Source of the DNA: Ottowia sp.
Lineage (GTDB): Bacteria > Pseudomonadota > Gammaproteobacteria > Burkholderiales > Burkholderiaceae_C
Direction: 5' to 3'
Assembly (NCBI RefSeq): GCF_016703145.1
Contig: NZ_JADJCO010000003.1
Coordinates: forward strand, 930,001 to 994,000
DNA length: 64,000 nt
Of this stretch, positions 8,100-17,264 are shown piece by piece. The notes beneath the pieces were generated by a model. It made no database searches, was not told the DNA's origin, and was given only the letters and a program-made list of their open reading frames with translations. The translations under genes were made by a program, and so were the position numbers. Each line of letters begins with the position of its first letter. The stretch's first letter is position 1.

Positions 8100-9539
8100 T
8101 TTCACCCGCTGCATGCCGGGCGGGGTCCAGCGCCCATCCGTCGCCTCGGGCTTGGGCAGGTACAGGCGCAGGTTGGTGCTGAACGGGCCGGCCGGGGCGG
8201 GCAGCCAGTTGGCTTCCTTGTCCTTGCCGGGCGACTCGTGCTGCACGTGGATGTCCAGCGAGCCGTCGGGGTTGAAGACCAGCTTGTCGCGGTCGCCGAT
8301 GGCGTAGCGATTGAGCGGGTTGGCCACGAAGAACTGGTCGGCGCCGTACAGGGACAGCGACCAGAACGCCTTGGCCGGCGGCAACTGGCCCTTGTCGAAG
8401 TGCAGCACGTAGCGCGCCGCGCCCGTCAGCGGCTGGCCGTCGGGGTCGACGAAGCCGCCGGGATAGACCGCCTCCTCGGGCGTCAGGGCGCCCAGGCCGC
8501 CGCGGGCGACGAGGGCGCGCAGCAGGTAGTCCTCGCCGTAGGAGCCGATCCTGGCCATGGCCAGGTTCCAGCCGTTGCGCTGCGCGAAGCGTGAGCGGCC
8601 GGCGGCGAAGTTCTTGAGCGCATCGGGCGCGGCGCGGTTCAGGGCGCGCTGCACGGTGGGGTCGGCCCGGTTCAGGTCGAAGCCCTGGCCGGCCACCAGG
8701 CCCAGGCGCTCCAGGCGCAGCAGCATGGGGTAGTCGGCGGCGTGCGGCGGGTTGCGCTTGAGCGCTTCGGCGAACAGGGCGAAGTAGGCCGCGGGGCTCA
8801 TGGTCTGCACCTGATCGACCGGCGGCGTCTTCATGTCGATGGCCGGGTCCACGCGGCCGGGCGGCGGCGTGTAGGGCTTGCCGAGGGCCGACAGCGGCAC
8901 GGCGTGCAGGCCGGACTGGAGCTGGTGCACCTTGGCGTAGTCGGCCTCTCCGTTGGTCTGGATGCGGCCGGTGAGCCAGCCGCCGGCGGTGGGGCTGACG
9001 ATCTTGCGCACGCCCGCCGGCAGGGGGCCTCGCCAGCCCGGGCCGACGATGGCGAACCGGCCCGTCGCCGCGCCCGTGGTGCGGGTGCCGATCGAGGCGT
9101 AGGCGTCGGTCCACATGTCCATCAGCGTCAGCGAGAAATAGCGGCCGGCGGTGTCCGGCACGGTGATGACCATCGGCTCCTGGCCCACGTCGTAGCGCAC
9201 CAGGGAATACAGGGTGTCGGCGTTGGGCCGCACCACGTCCTTGAAGCTGGCGTCCGGGAAGGCCGTGGCGTGCACTAGCTGGTTGTAGGGCGCGCGCAGG
9301 CTGGCACTGTCCGGCCGCGCCACGTTGGTGGTGACGCGGTTGGTCGTTTCCATCAGCACCAGGGGGTAGGCGTAGGTGTAGGCCTCGACGCCGATCTCGT
9401 AGGCCTCGTCCTCGGTCAGCGTGGGTGCGGCGGCGCTGGCCATGGTGACGGACAAGGCCAGGCACAGGGGCATCAGCCCCCGGGCCGGACCGGTCACGGT
9501 GTGCGCGCCGCGTCGCCAGGGCGCCAGGAATGGAATCAT
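8097..9539 (-). CDS. DUF1254/DUF1214 domain-containing exported protein (paralogue 1)
   Basis: A 480-residue protein from ATG 9539 with a good ribosome site (GAGGAGACC). An N-terminal hydrophobic stretch ending in ASAAA suggests Sec export. The N-terminal half carries the DUF1254 signature (EIGVEAYTYAYPLVLME, VRPNADTLYSL, DTAGRYFSLTLMDMWTDAY). The C-terminal half carries DUF1214 features (TGAARYVLHFDKGQLPP, FWSLSLYGADQFF, RYAIGDRDKL, LPAPAGPFSTNLRLYLP). The biochemical role is unknown. It is about the same length as, and clearly paralogous to, the next gene on the same strand, 91 nt away. Its last codon lies in the 170-bp repeat, which may have replaced the original end. Confidence 0.9.
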   Translation of the reverse strand: MIPFLAPWRRGAHTVTGPARGLMPLCLALSVTMASAAAPTLTEDEAYEIGVEAYTYAYPLVLMETTNRVTTNVARPDSASLRAPYNQLVHATAFPDASFKDVVRPNADTLYSLVRYDVGQEPMVITVPDTAGRYFSLTLMDMWTDAYASIGTRTTGAATGRFAIVGPGWRGPLPAGVRKIVSPTAGGWLTGRIQTNGEADYAKVHQLQSGLHAVPLSALGKPYTPPPGRVDPAIDMKTPPVDQVQTMSPAAYFALFAEALKRNPPHAADYPMLLRLERLGLVAGQGFDLNRADPTVQRALNRAAPDALKNFAAGRSRFAQRNGWNLAMARIGSYGEDYLLRALVARGGLGALTPEEAVYPGGFVDPDGQPLTGAARYVLHFDKGQLPPAKAFWSLSLYGADQFFVANPLNRYAIGDRDKLVFNPDGSLDIHVQHESPGKDKEANWLPAPAGPFSTNLRLYLPKPEATDGRWTPPGMQRVK

Positions 9540-9630
9540 GGAGGTCTCCTCAATGTTGTCGAGGCACGCACCATAGCACCCGGTGCGCCCGCCAACGGAC
9601 CGCGCCGTCCAGCGGGCGATTCGGCGGCCC

Positions 9631-11076
9631 TCAGGGTTGGCGCACGAGGCCGGGCGCGGCCCAGCGGCCGTCCGCGGCTTCGGGGCGCGGCAGGTACAAG
9701 CGCAGGTTCATGCTGAAGGGGCCGGCGGGGGCGGGCAGCCAGTTGGCTTCCTTGTCCTTGCCCGGCGAGGCGTGCTGGATGTGGATGTCCAGCGAGCCAT
9801 CGGCGTTGTAGGCCAGCTTGTCGCGGTCGCCGATGGCGTAGCGGTGGATGGGGTTGTCGACGAAAAACTGGTCCGGGCCGTACATGGTCAGCGACCAGAA
9901 GGCGTCCACGGGCGGCAACTGGCTCTTGTCGAAGTGCAGCACGTAGCGCGCCGCGCCGGTCAGGGGCTGGCCATCCTTGTCGAGCACGCCGCCGGGGTAG
10001 ATCGCTTCCTCGGGCGGCAGCGCGCCCAGGCCCGCGTAGGCGGTGAAAGCGCGCATCATGTAGTCGTTGCCGTAGGTGCCGATCATGGCCTGCGGGGTGC
10101 TCCAGCCGTCCTTGCGCACGTAGCGGAAGCGCCCGCGCTCGACGATGCGCTTGAGCGCGTCGGGCGCGGCGCGCGCCAGGCCGCGCTGCACGGCGGGGTC
10201 GGCCTTGGCCAGGTCGAAGCCCTGGCCCGCCACCAGGCCCAGGCGCTCCATGCGCAGCACCGCCGGGTAGTCGGCCGCGTGCGGCGGGTTGTGCCTGAGG
10301 GCCTCGGCGAACAGCCCGAAGAAGGCCTGCGGCGCCAGGCCCGCCACCTGGGCGACCGGCGGCGTGGTCATGTCGACCGCCGGATCGACGCGGCCCGCCG
10401 GCGGCGCATCGGGCTTGCCCCGGCCGGACAGCGGCACCGCCTTCAGTTGCTGTTGCAACTTGCGCACGTTGGGGAAGTCCTCCGGCCCGTTGGTCTGGAT
10501 GCGGCCGACGATCCAGCCCTTGTCCGTCGGGCTCACGATCTTGCGCACGCCGGCCGGCAGCGCGCCCTGCCAGCGCGGGCCGACCAGCGCGTAGTCGCCC
10601 GTGGCGCGCCCAGTGGTGCGGGTGCCGAGCGTGGCGAAGACGTCGGTCCACTGGTCCATGATCGGCACCACGAAATAGCGCCCGGCGGTGTCGGGCAGCG
10701 AGATGACCAGGGGCTCCTGGCCGACGTCGAACCACAGCATCGAGTACAGCGTGTCGGCGTTGGGGCGCACCACGTCCTTGAACTTGGCGTCCGGGTAGGT
10801 CGAGGCGTGCGTGAACTGGTTGACCGGCGCGCGCAGCTTCGCGCCGTCGGGCTGCGCCACGTTGGTGGTGATGCGGCGCGAGACCTCCATCAGCACCATC
10901 GGGTAGGCGTAGGTGTAGGCCTCCACGCCGATGGCGTAGGCCTCGTCCTCGGTCAGCGGCGGTGGCGCGGCGCTCGCCACGGAAGCCGAGAAGGCCAGGC
11001 ACACGGGTGCCAGCCCCCAGGCCAGCGTCGCCGCGGTTTGGCCGGCCCGCCGCGCATGAGCCATGAATGGGATCAT
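9631..11076 (-). CDS. DUF1254/DUF1214 domain-containing exported protein (paralogue 2)
   Basis: A 481-residue protein from ATG 11076 with an AAGGAGACACC ribosome site. The signal peptide (hydrophobic run to SVASAA) is followed by AIGVEAYTYAYPMVLME and VRPNADTLYSMLWFDVG (DUF1254). Its C-terminal half (TGAARYVLHFDKSQLPP, LPAPAGPFSMNLRLYLPRP) is DUF1214. Long identical runs with paralogue 1 point to a tandem duplication. It is divergent from oxyR, with about 150 nt between the two starts. Function is not known; proteins of this type are presumed periplasmic. Confidence 0.9.
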   Translation of the reverse strand: MIPFMAHARRAGQTAATLAWGLAPVCLAFSASVASAAPPPLTEDEAYAIGVEAYTYAYPMVLMEVSRRITTNVAQPDGAKLRAPVNQFTHASTYPDAKFKDVVRPNADTLYSMLWFDVGQEPLVISLPDTAGRYFVVPIMDQWTDVFATLGTRTTGRATGDYALVGPRWQGALPAGVRKIVSPTDKGWIVGRIQTNGPEDFPNVRKLQQQLKAVPLSGRGKPDAPPAGRVDPAVDMTTPPVAQVAGLAPQAFFGLFAEALRHNPPHAADYPAVLRMERLGLVAGQGFDLAKADPAVQRGLARAAPDALKRIVERGRFRYVRKDGWSTPQAMIGTYGNDYMMRAFTAYAGLGALPPEEAIYPGGVLDKDGQPLTGAARYVLHFDKSQLPPVDAFWSLTMYGPDQFFVDNPIHRYAIGDRDKLAYNADGSLDIHIQHASPGKDKEANWLPAPAGPFSMNLRLYLPRPEAADGRWAAPGLVRQP

Positions 11077-11225
11077 GGGTGTCTCCTTGTCGTTGTGAAA
11101 TCGGGTCCGCGCACCATAGTGCCGAACCTGCGGGCAGACTGTCATCGCGTTTACAAAGCGGCGAAGAGACGGCCGCCCTATGATGGCCGGCGACGGGACC
11201 GCAGGAGTTGCGCAAGGAGTTGTTT

Positions 11226-12173
11226 TTGACCCTGACCGAACTGAAATACATCGTCGCCGTGGCCCGCGAAAAGCACTTCGGCAAGGCCGCCGAGGCCTGC
11301 TTCGTCTCGCAGCCCACGCTGTCGGTGGCGGTCAAGAAGCTGGAGGACGAGCTGGAGCTCAAGCTGTTCGAGCGCAGCGCCGGCGAGGTCACCGTCACGC
11401 CGCTGGGCGAGGCGATCGTGCGCCAGGCGCAGAGCGTGCTGGAGCAGGCGGCCCGGATCAAGGAGATCGCCCAGCGCGGCAAGGACCCGCTGGGCGGGCC
11501 GCTCAAGCTGGGCGTGATCTACACCATCGGCCCCTACCTGCTGCCCGACCTGGTGCGCCAGAACATCGCCCGCACGCCGCAGATGCCGCTGATGCTGCAG
11601 GAAAACTTCACCGTGCGCCTGCTGGAGATGCTGCGCACCGGCGAGATCGACTGCGCCATCCTGGCCGAGCCCTTCCCCGACACCGGCCTGGCCATCGCCG
11701 CGCTGTACGACGAGCCTTTCATGGCCGCCGTGCCGGCCGGCCACCCGCTGGCCGCGCAGCCGTCCGTCACCTCGCAGCAGCTGCGCAGCGAGACCATGCT
11801 GCTGCTGGGCACCGGCCACTGCTTCCGCGACCACGTGCTGCAGGTGTGCCCGGAGTTCGCGCGCTACGCCAGCGACGCCGAGGGCATCCGCAAGAGCTTC
11901 GAGGGCTCGTCGCTGGAAACCATCAAGCACATGGTCGCCGCCGGCATGGGCGTGACCCTGGTGCCGCGCCTGTCGGTGCCCGCGCCCGGCGCGCAGGGGC
12001 AGGACGCGCTGGTGCGCTACCTGCCCGTGGTGGACGACCACCCCGGCACCGCCCCGCCCACGCGGCGCGTGGTGCTGGCGTGGCGGCGCAGCTTCACGCG
12101 TTACGAGGCCATCGCCGCGCTGCGCAACGCCGTCTACGGCTGCCCGCTGCCCGGCGTCGCCCGGCTGTCCTGA
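11226..12173 (+). CDS. oxyR: Hydrogen-peroxide-sensing LysR-type regulator OxyR
   Basis: A 315-residue LysR regulator. The N-terminal winged helix is LTELKYIVAVAREKHFGKAA with SQPTLSVAVKKLE. The substrate domain contains GTGHCFRDHVLQVC, placing Cys at 199 and 208, the same positions as the redox disulfide pair of E. coli OxyR. I chose TTG at 11226 because it gives the conserved MTLTELKYIV start and is preceded by AAGGAG at 11214-11219. An upstream TTG at 11208 would add six residues and lacks such a site. ubiA follows after a dispersed repeat. Regulation of the divergent DUF1254 gene is possible but no site was identified. Confidence 0.93.
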   Translation: MTLTELKYIVAVAREKHFGKAAEACFVSQPTLSVAVKKLEDELELKLFERSAGEVTVTPLGEAIVRQAQSVLEQAARIKEIAQRGKDPLGGPLKLGVIYTIGPYLLPDLVRQNIARTPQMPLMLQENFTVRLLEMLRTGEIDCAILAEPFPDTGLAIAALYDEPFMAAVPAGHPLAAQPSVTSQQLRSETMLLLGTGHCFRDHVLQVCPEFARYASDAEGIRKSFEGSSLETIKHMVAAGMGVTLVPRLSVPAPGAQGQDALVRYLPVVDDHPGTAPPTRRVVLAWRRSFTRYEAIAALRNAVYGCPLPGVARLS

Positions 12174-12177
12174 CGGA

Positions 12178-12241
12178 GATTTCAAGCAAAATCGGCCTCC
12201 AGCCGGCGTCCGCGTTGTGCCAGCCGCTATCATTTCGATTG
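12178..12241 (+). repeat. 64-bp AT-rich dispersed repeat (oxyR-ubiA gap)
   Basis: Left end TTTCAAGCAAAATCGGCCTC, right end CGCTATCATTTCGATTG. It occupies nearly the whole 69-bp gap between oxyR and ubiA and abuts the ubiA start. Confidence 0.85.
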
Positions 12242-12242
12242 C

Positions 12243-13133
12243 ATGAACGCTTCGTCCCAAGCCCCCGCCGCGCCGCGCGGCAAGCCGGCGCTGTACCTCG
12301 ACCTGATCCGCTGGGACCGCCCCGCCGGCTGGCTGGTGCTGCTGTGGCCCACGCTGGGCGCGCTGTGGCTGGCGGCGGGCGGCTTTCCGGGCTGGCACCT
12401 GCTGGCGGTGTTCGTGGGCGGCACCATCCTCATGCGCTCGGCCGGCTGCTGCGTCAACGACGTGGCCGACCGCGAGTTCGACCGCCACGTCAAACGCACC
12501 GCCGGGCGGCCGGTGACCACGGGGCAGGTGAGCGTGCGCGAGGCGCTGGGTCTGGGCGCCGCGCTGGCGCTGGCCGCCTTCGCGTTGGCGCTGACGACCC
12601 ACCGGCTGGTCATCCTGTGGTCCGTGCCCGCGCTGCTGGTGACCATCGCCTACCCCTTCACCAAGCGCTGGTTCGCCATGCCGCAGGCGGTGCTGGGCGT
12701 CGCCTTCAGCTTCGGCATCCCGATGGCCTACGCCGCCGCGCAGGGCCGCGTGCCACTGGAGGCGCTGTGGCTGACCCTGGGCGAGATCGCCCTGGTGCTG
12801 GCCTACGACACCGAGTACGCCATGGTCGACCGCGACGACGACCTGAAGATCGGCATCCGGACCTCGGCCATCACCCTGGGCGCACTGGACGTGCCGGCGG
12901 TCATGGCCTTCTACGCCGTTTTCCTGTCGATCTGGCTCTGGGTTGGCGTCCAGCATGCGCCTTCAGCTATTCTTTACATAGCATTCGGGCTGGCCGCCGC
13001 GCAGGCGCTGTGGCACTACACGCTGATCCGCGGGCGCACGCGCGAGGGCTGCTTCACCGCCTTCAGGCAGAACCACTGGCTCGGCTTCACGGTTTTCGCG
13101 GGCATCGCGCTGGCGCTGGCATGGGTGCGTTGA
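12243..13133 (+). CDS. ubiA: 4-hydroxybenzoate octaprenyltransferase
   Basis: Integral membrane prenyltransferase that attaches the polyprenyl tail to 4-hydroxybenzoate in ubiquinone synthesis. 296 residues. The two Asp-rich Mg-diphosphate motifs are present: NDVADREFDRHVKRTAGRP near residue 75 and DTEYAMVDRDDDLKIG near residue 190. About eight hydrophobic segments are seen, including WLVLLWPTLGALWLAAGG. ATG 12243 directly follows the dispersed repeat, so ribosome-binding information must lie inside the repeat. A second, degenerate repeat copy lies in frame near residue 235. Confidence 0.95.
   Translation: MNASSQAPAAPRGKPALYLDLIRWDRPAGWLVLLWPTLGALWLAAGGFPGWHLLAVFVGGTILMRSAGCCVNDVADREFDRHVKRTAGRPVTTGQVSVREALGLGAALALAAFALALTTHRLVILWSVPALLVTIAYPFTKRWFAMPQAVLGVAFSFGIPMAYAAAQGRVPLEALWLTLGEIALVLAYDTEYAMVDRDDDLKIGIRTSAITLGALDVPAVMAFYAVFLSIWLWVGVQHAPSAILYIAFGLAAAQALWHYTLIRGRTREGCFTAFRQNHWLGFTVFAGIALALAWVR
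12920..12983 (+). repeat. 64-bp AT-rich dispersed repeat (degenerate, inside ubiA)
   Basis: Low-GC islet starting TTTCCTGTC and ending CAGCTATTCTTTACATAGC, with the GCGTCCAGC middle of other copies. Its length is the same as the intergenic copies. It encodes part of a transmembrane segment of UbiA without breaking the frame. Confidence 0.5.
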
Positions 13134-13226
13134 ATGGTCGGCTGAGCTGGATGCTGGCGCCGGTCGCCGCTATGCGCCAGTCCTGCTTGAGATGGGAACG
13201 AACCGCCGATCGGCGCCGAGGCCAGG

Positions 13227-14618
13227 CTATTGGCGATGGGCCATCCTTCCGGCATCCACGATCCGGTCGTAGGTCGCCTCATCCAGGAATCCCAGTGATA
13301 CAGCGGCAGCGCGCGGCGTCATTCCCTGCGCGAGCGCCGCGGCGGTGATCTTCGCCACCCGGTCGTACCCAAGGTGCGGATTCAAGGCCGTCGCCAGCAG
13401 CAGCGCGTTCTCGACGTTGCCGGCCAGGCGCGCAGGGTCCACCGCGATACCCTGAACCAGTCGCCGGGCCAGCACGCCCGCCGCATCGGCCAGCACGCGG
13501 ATCGATTGCAGCAGGTTGGCGATCAGCACGGGCTTGGCGACGTTCAGCTCGAAATTGCCCGACGCGTTGGCCAGGGTGATGGTCACGTGGTTGCCCATGG
13601 CCTGCATGCAGGCCTGCGCCAGCACCTCCGCGATCGTCGGGTTGCGCTTGCCCGGCATGATCGAACTCGTGAGGCCGTCATCCGGAATCTTCAGCTCCCC
13701 CAGGCCGCAGCGCGGGCCGGATCCGAGCCAGCGCAGATCGTTGGCGATCTTGAGCAGCGAAGTCGCCAGCACGTTCAGCGCGCCTGACACCTCGACCAGT
13801 GCGTCGTGCGCCGCCATGCCCTCGAACTTCGAGGCATTGGGCGAGAAGCCGTGGCCCGTGAGTGCGCCGATCTCCTCGCAGAAGAAGACATCGAACGCCG
13901 GCGGCGCGTTCAGACCCGTGCCGGCCGCCGTCCCGCCCTGCGGCAGCGACAAAAGCCGCGGCAGGGTGGCGTCGATTCGTTCGATGCCATGCCCGACCTG
14001 GCGGGCGAAGGTGTCGAAGGTCTGCCCCATCGTCATCGGCACGGCGTCCATCAGGTGAGTGCGCGCGATCTTCAGGACGTCGGCAAACGCGTCGGCACGC
14101 TCCCGCAGACTGTCCCGCAGCAATGCGAGCGCTGGCTTCAGCCGCTGCTCCAGCTCCAGCACCGCGACCAGGTGCATGACGGTCGGGAAGCTGTCGTTGG
14201 ACGATTGCGACGCGTTGACGTGATCGTTGGGATGCACCGGGGATTTGGTGCCCAGCGGCTGGCCCATCAGCTCGTTGGCCCGGTTCGCGATCACCTCGTT
14301 CGCGTTCATGTTCGTCTGCGTGCCCGAGCCGGTTTGCCAGATGGTGAGCGGGAAGTGCGTGTCGAAGCGGCCGTCGCGCAGCTCAGCGGCAGCCGCCACG
14401 ATCGGTTCTGCCAGCATCGCCTTGAGCGCACCGCAACGCAGGTTGGCGCGCGCGGCCGCCATCTTCTGCAGGCCGAACGCGCGGATCAGACACGCGGGAA
14501 AGCGCTCCTCGCCGACTTCAAAGACGCCAAGCGCGCGCTGCGTTTGCGCGCCCCAGTAGCGGTCCGCGGGAATCTCGACGGGTCCGAAGGCGTCATGCTC
14601 GGTGCGTGATGTGTCCAT
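13227..14618 (-). CDS. fumC: Class II fumarate hydratase
   Basis: Interconverts fumarate and malate. 463 residues from ATG 14618 (MDTSRTEHDAFGPVEIPADR), with GGAG five bases upstream. Family motifs: WGAQTQRAL, WQTGSGTQTNMNANEV, SQSSNDSFPT, GGTAAGTGLN, and the catalytic loop SSIMPGKRNP. Length is typical of FumC. It is the last gene of a three-gene operon behind a Bug receptor and a second enzyme of the same superfamily. A dedicated fumarase there suggests the operon's substrate is cleaved to fumarate. Codon use is like the neighbours. Confidence 0.95.
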   Translation of the reverse strand: MDTSRTEHDAFGPVEIPADRYWGAQTQRALGVFEVGEERFPACLIRAFGLQKMAAARANLRCGALKAMLAEPIVAAAAELRDGRFDTHFPLTIWQTGSGTQTNMNANEVIANRANELMGQPLGTKSPVHPNDHVNASQSSNDSFPTVMHLVAVLELEQRLKPALALLRDSLRERADAFADVLKIARTHLMDAVPMTMGQTFDTFARQVGHGIERIDATLPRLLSLPQGGTAAGTGLNAPPAFDVFFCEEIGALTGHGFSPNASKFEGMAAHDALVEVSGALNVLATSLLKIANDLRWLGSGPRCGLGELKIPDDGLTSSIMPGKRNPTIAEVLAQACMQAMGNHVTITLANASGNFELNVAKPVLIANLLQSIRVLADAAGVLARRLVQGIAVDPARLAGNVENALLLATALNPHLGYDRVAKITAAALAQGMTPRAAAVSLGFLDEATYDRIVDAGRMAHRQ

Positions 14619-14722
14619 GTTCACTCCAGTGGGATGCGGGTCTTGGCCGCGACGGTTTCTCAACGTGCGGCCTCGCGTCCATATTGGCCCCGCACCGCGC
14701 CCAGGGTGGGCGCGGCGGGCGC

Positions 14723-15718
14723 TCAGTTGAGTTGGATCTTGGCCTCGGCCGTTACCTTGCGCCACCGATCCACCTCGTCGGCCGTGTGTTTGGCGAACGC
14801 GGCGGGCGCGACCTGCGCCTCGGGCAGCAACTGGATGCCGGCGGCGGCCATGCGGTCGGTCCACGCCTTGTCGGCCAGCGCCTTGAGGTAGGCCGCGTGC
14901 ATCTTCTGGATCGCGTCCTGCGGCGTGCCCTTGGGTGCGTACAGCCCGTACCAGGTGGCGGCCTCGAAGCCGGGCAGGCCCTGGTCGGCCAGCGGCGCGA
15001 CGCCGGGGTACTGTTGGGGCATGGGCTTGAGGGACGTCAGCGCGATGGCGTTGAGCCGCCCGCCCTGCACCTGGGGCAGCGCTGTGTTGCTCTGATCGAA
15101 GATGGCATCGACCTGCCCGCCGATCAGGTCGTTGACGGCCGGCGCGACACCCTTGTACGACACCTGCGACACGGCGATGCCGGCCCGGGACGCGAACAGC
15201 GCGGCGATCAGGTGCGAGGTGGAGCCGACCCCGGCGTTGGCGAAGTTCACCGTGCCGGGGTTGGCCTTGGCGAAGGCGATCAGGTCGGTGGCGGTCTTGT
15301 ATTTGGAGTTCTTGCCGGCCAGCAGGACCAGCGGCGTGTCCGGGAAGCGGAACACCGCGTCGAAGTCCTTGACCGGGTCGTAGGCCAACTTCTTGTACAG
15401 CGACGGGCCGGCGCCCATGTAGCCCAGGTGGCCCACCAGGAAGGTGTAGCCGTCGGGCTTGGAGCGGGCCGCCTTGGTGGCGCCGATGGTGCCGCCGGCG
15501 CCGGCGACGTTCTCGATCACGATGGGCTGGCCGAGCTGGCGGCCGACCTTGTCGGCGATGTCGCGCGCCATGCCGTCGGTGGGGCCGCCGGCGGCGAAGG
15601 GCACGATCCAGGTCAGGGCCTTGTTCGGCCAGGCCTGGGCCAGGGACAGCGGCGCGGCGGCCGCGAGGGCGGCGGCGAGGCACAGGCGGCGCAGGGTGTT
15701 CGGGCGGGATGCGTTCAT
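14723..15718 (-). CDS. Bug-family tripartite tricarboxylate receptor (periplasmic binding protein)
   Basis: A 331-residue exported solute-binding protein. The signal peptide (hydrophobic run to PLSLAQA) is followed by the Bug signature WPNKALTWIVPFAAGGPTDG, then VIENVAGAGGTIGATKAARSKPDGYT, VNFANAGVGSTSHL and YGLYAPKGTP. Bug proteins bind small carboxylates in the periplasm, with or without a TctAB permease; no permease gene is in the window. Sitting between a fumarate-forming type lyase and fumC, it probably delivers a di- or tricarboxylic acid. The specific ligand is unknown. Confidence 0.92.
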   Translation of the reverse strand: MNASRPNTLRRLCLAAALAAAAPLSLAQAWPNKALTWIVPFAAGGPTDGMARDIADKVGRQLGQPIVIENVAGAGGTIGATKAARSKPDGYTFLVGHLGYMGAGPSLYKKLAYDPVKDFDAVFRFPDTPLVLLAGKNSKYKTATDLIAFAKANPGTVNFANAGVGSTSHLIAALFASRAGIAVSQVSYKGVAPAVNDLIGGQVDAIFDQSNTALPQVQGGRLNAIALTSLKPMPQQYPGVAPLADQGLPGFEAATWYGLYAPKGTPQDAIQKMHAAYLKALADKAWTDRMAAAGIQLLPEAQVAPAAFAKHTADEVDRWRKVTAEAKIQLN

Positions 15719-15778
15719 GATGAATCTCTCCTGGGGTGGGGTGGTGGCGGGGAAATCGGGGGGCGGGCTCGGGGCGCC

Positions 15779-17155
15779 TCAGGCGCCGCACTGCCGGGAT
15801 GCGGCCAGCGCGCGATCCACCATCCGCGGCGCGAGGCCCAGGTAGTTCGCGGGGTCGGTGAGGCGGTCGATCGTGGCGCGGTCCACGTGCGCGGTCACGG
15901 CGGGCAGCGCGGCCAGCGCCTCGGCCAGCGTGCCGCCCTGTTCGTTGACGGTGCGGCAGGCGTCGTAGACCACGTCGTGCGCCTGCTGGCGGCCGATGTG
16001 CGGGGCCAGCCCCATCATCACGGCCTCGGCCACGATCAGGCCGCGGCTGATGCCGAGGTTGTGGCGCATGCGCGCCTCGTCCACGATCAGGCCCGAGAGC
16101 GCGAACTTGGCCTGGTGCAGCGCCCCGGCCGTGAGCACGAAGCTCTCGGGAATGGCGATCCACTCGGCGTGCCAGGGGCCGGTGGCGCGCTCGAAGTCGT
16201 GGATCATCGCGTCCACCATCAGCCCGGCGTGCTGGCGCACGGCCTTGGCGGCGGCCAGCATCAGCTCGCTGGAGATGGGGTTGCGCTTCTGCGGCATGGT
16301 GCTGCTCGCGCCGCGCCCCTTGACGAAGGGCTCGTATACCTCGGCGAACTCGGTGGACGCCATGATCATGATGTCCAGCGCGATCTTGCCCAGCGAGCCG
16401 GTGACCAGCGCCAGCAGGTTCACTGCCTCGGCGAAACCGTCGCGCGCCACGTGCCAGGTGGTGGCCGGCACGCCCAGGCCCAGCTCGTCGGCCAGCGCGG
16501 CCTGCACCTCGAAGCCCTTGTCACCCAACGAGGCCAGCGTGCCGGCGGCACCGGCGAACTCGACCACCAGCACGCGGCCCTTCAGCTCGGCCAGCCGCTG
16601 CTGGTGGCGGTCGAACATGGCCAACCAGATCGCGGCCTTGTAGCCGAAGGTGACCGGCAGGGCCTGCTGCAGGTGCGTGCGGCCGGCCATGGGCGTGTCG
16701 CGGTGCTTCTCCGCCAGGCCGGCGAGGATGGCACGCAGCTCGCGGATGTCGGCCTCGACGAGGGCCAGCGCATCGCGCACCTGCAGCACGTTGGCGGTGT
16801 CCATGATGTCCTGCGTGGTCGCACCCCAGTGGATGTAGCGGCCGGCGTCGCCGCACAGCGCGACGAGCTGGTGCACCAGCGGCAGGATGGGGTAGCCGAC
16901 GATGTCGGTCTCATGGCGCATGTGGTCGAAGTCGATGCGGTCGAGCCGCGACTCGCGCGCGATGACTTCGGCGGCGTCGGCCGGGATGACGCCGCAGCGC
17001 GCCTCGGCGCGGGCCAGCGCGACCTCGACCTCGATGTAGCGGGCGATCAACTGGCGGTCGGAGAACACCTCGCGCATGCGGGGCGTGCCGAAGGCGTCGC
17101 GGAACAGGATCGAATCCAGGACGGTGCTGGTCATGGGAGGGGGTGAAGCGGTCAC
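15779..17155 (-). CDS. Fumarase/aspartase-superfamily lyase (adenylosuccinate lyase / PcaB-like)
   Basis: A 458-residue lyase. Superfamily signatures: IHWGATTQDIMDTA near residue 107, GRTHLQQALPVTFGYK near residue 160, and the mobile catalytic loop SSTMPQKRNPISSE near residue 290. Members cleave C-N or C-O bonds to release fumarate, or cycloisomerise carboxymuconate. GTG 17155 has GGAG suitably spaced; ATG 17134 has no ribosome site and is the alternative. It is not a clear PurB or PcaB: it lacks their operon context and is encoded with a Bug receptor and fumC under a GntR regulator. This suggests catabolism of an N-substituted aspartate or similar acid, which is inference. Confidence 0.8.
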   Translation of the reverse strand: MTASPPPMTSTVLDSILFRDAFGTPRMREVFSDRQLIARYIEVEVALARAEARCGVIPADAAEVIARESRLDRIDFDHMRHETDIVGYPILPLVHQLVALCGDAGRYIHWGATTQDIMDTANVLQVRDALALVEADIRELRAILAGLAEKHRDTPMAGRTHLQQALPVTFGYKAAIWLAMFDRHQQRLAELKGRVLVVEFAGAAGTLASLGDKGFEVQAALADELGLGVPATTWHVARDGFAEAVNLLALVTGSLGKIALDIMIMASTEFAEVYEPFVKGRGASSTMPQKRNPISSELMLAAAKAVRQHAGLMVDAMIHDFERATGPWHAEWIAIPESFVLTAGALHQAKFALSGLIVDEARMRHNLGISRGLIVAEAVMMGLAPHIGRQQAHDVVYDACRTVNEQGGTLAEALAALPAVTAHVDRATIDRLTDPANYLGLAPRMVDRALAASRQCGA

Positions 17156-17187
17156 GGGGTCTCCAGGTTGGCTAATATGTCGGGCAT

Positions 17188-17242
17188 TGATCGAACATGT
17201 TTATTTGTTCGAACATATAAAGTCTAAATATGTTCGAACATA
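17188..17242. promoter_or_regulatory. Three-copy palindromic operator (TGTTCGAACA) for the GntR regulator
   Basis: A perfect 14-bp palindrome TATGTTCGAACATA at 17229-17242, a second TGTTCGAACA at 17206-17215 and a 9-of-10 copy TGATCGAACA at 17188-17197. They lie in an AT-rich 109-bp gap between the divergent lyase operon and the GntR gene. They are the obvious binding sites for that regulator, probably controlling both directions. Confidence 0.8.
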
Positions 17243-17264
17243 GAAAATACTGGGGTTTACCCTG

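Noticed and set aside
11208..11225. OxyR starting at the upstream TTG (11208)
   Set aside because: The TTG at 11226 gives the conserved MTLTELKY start and has AAGGAG at the right distance.
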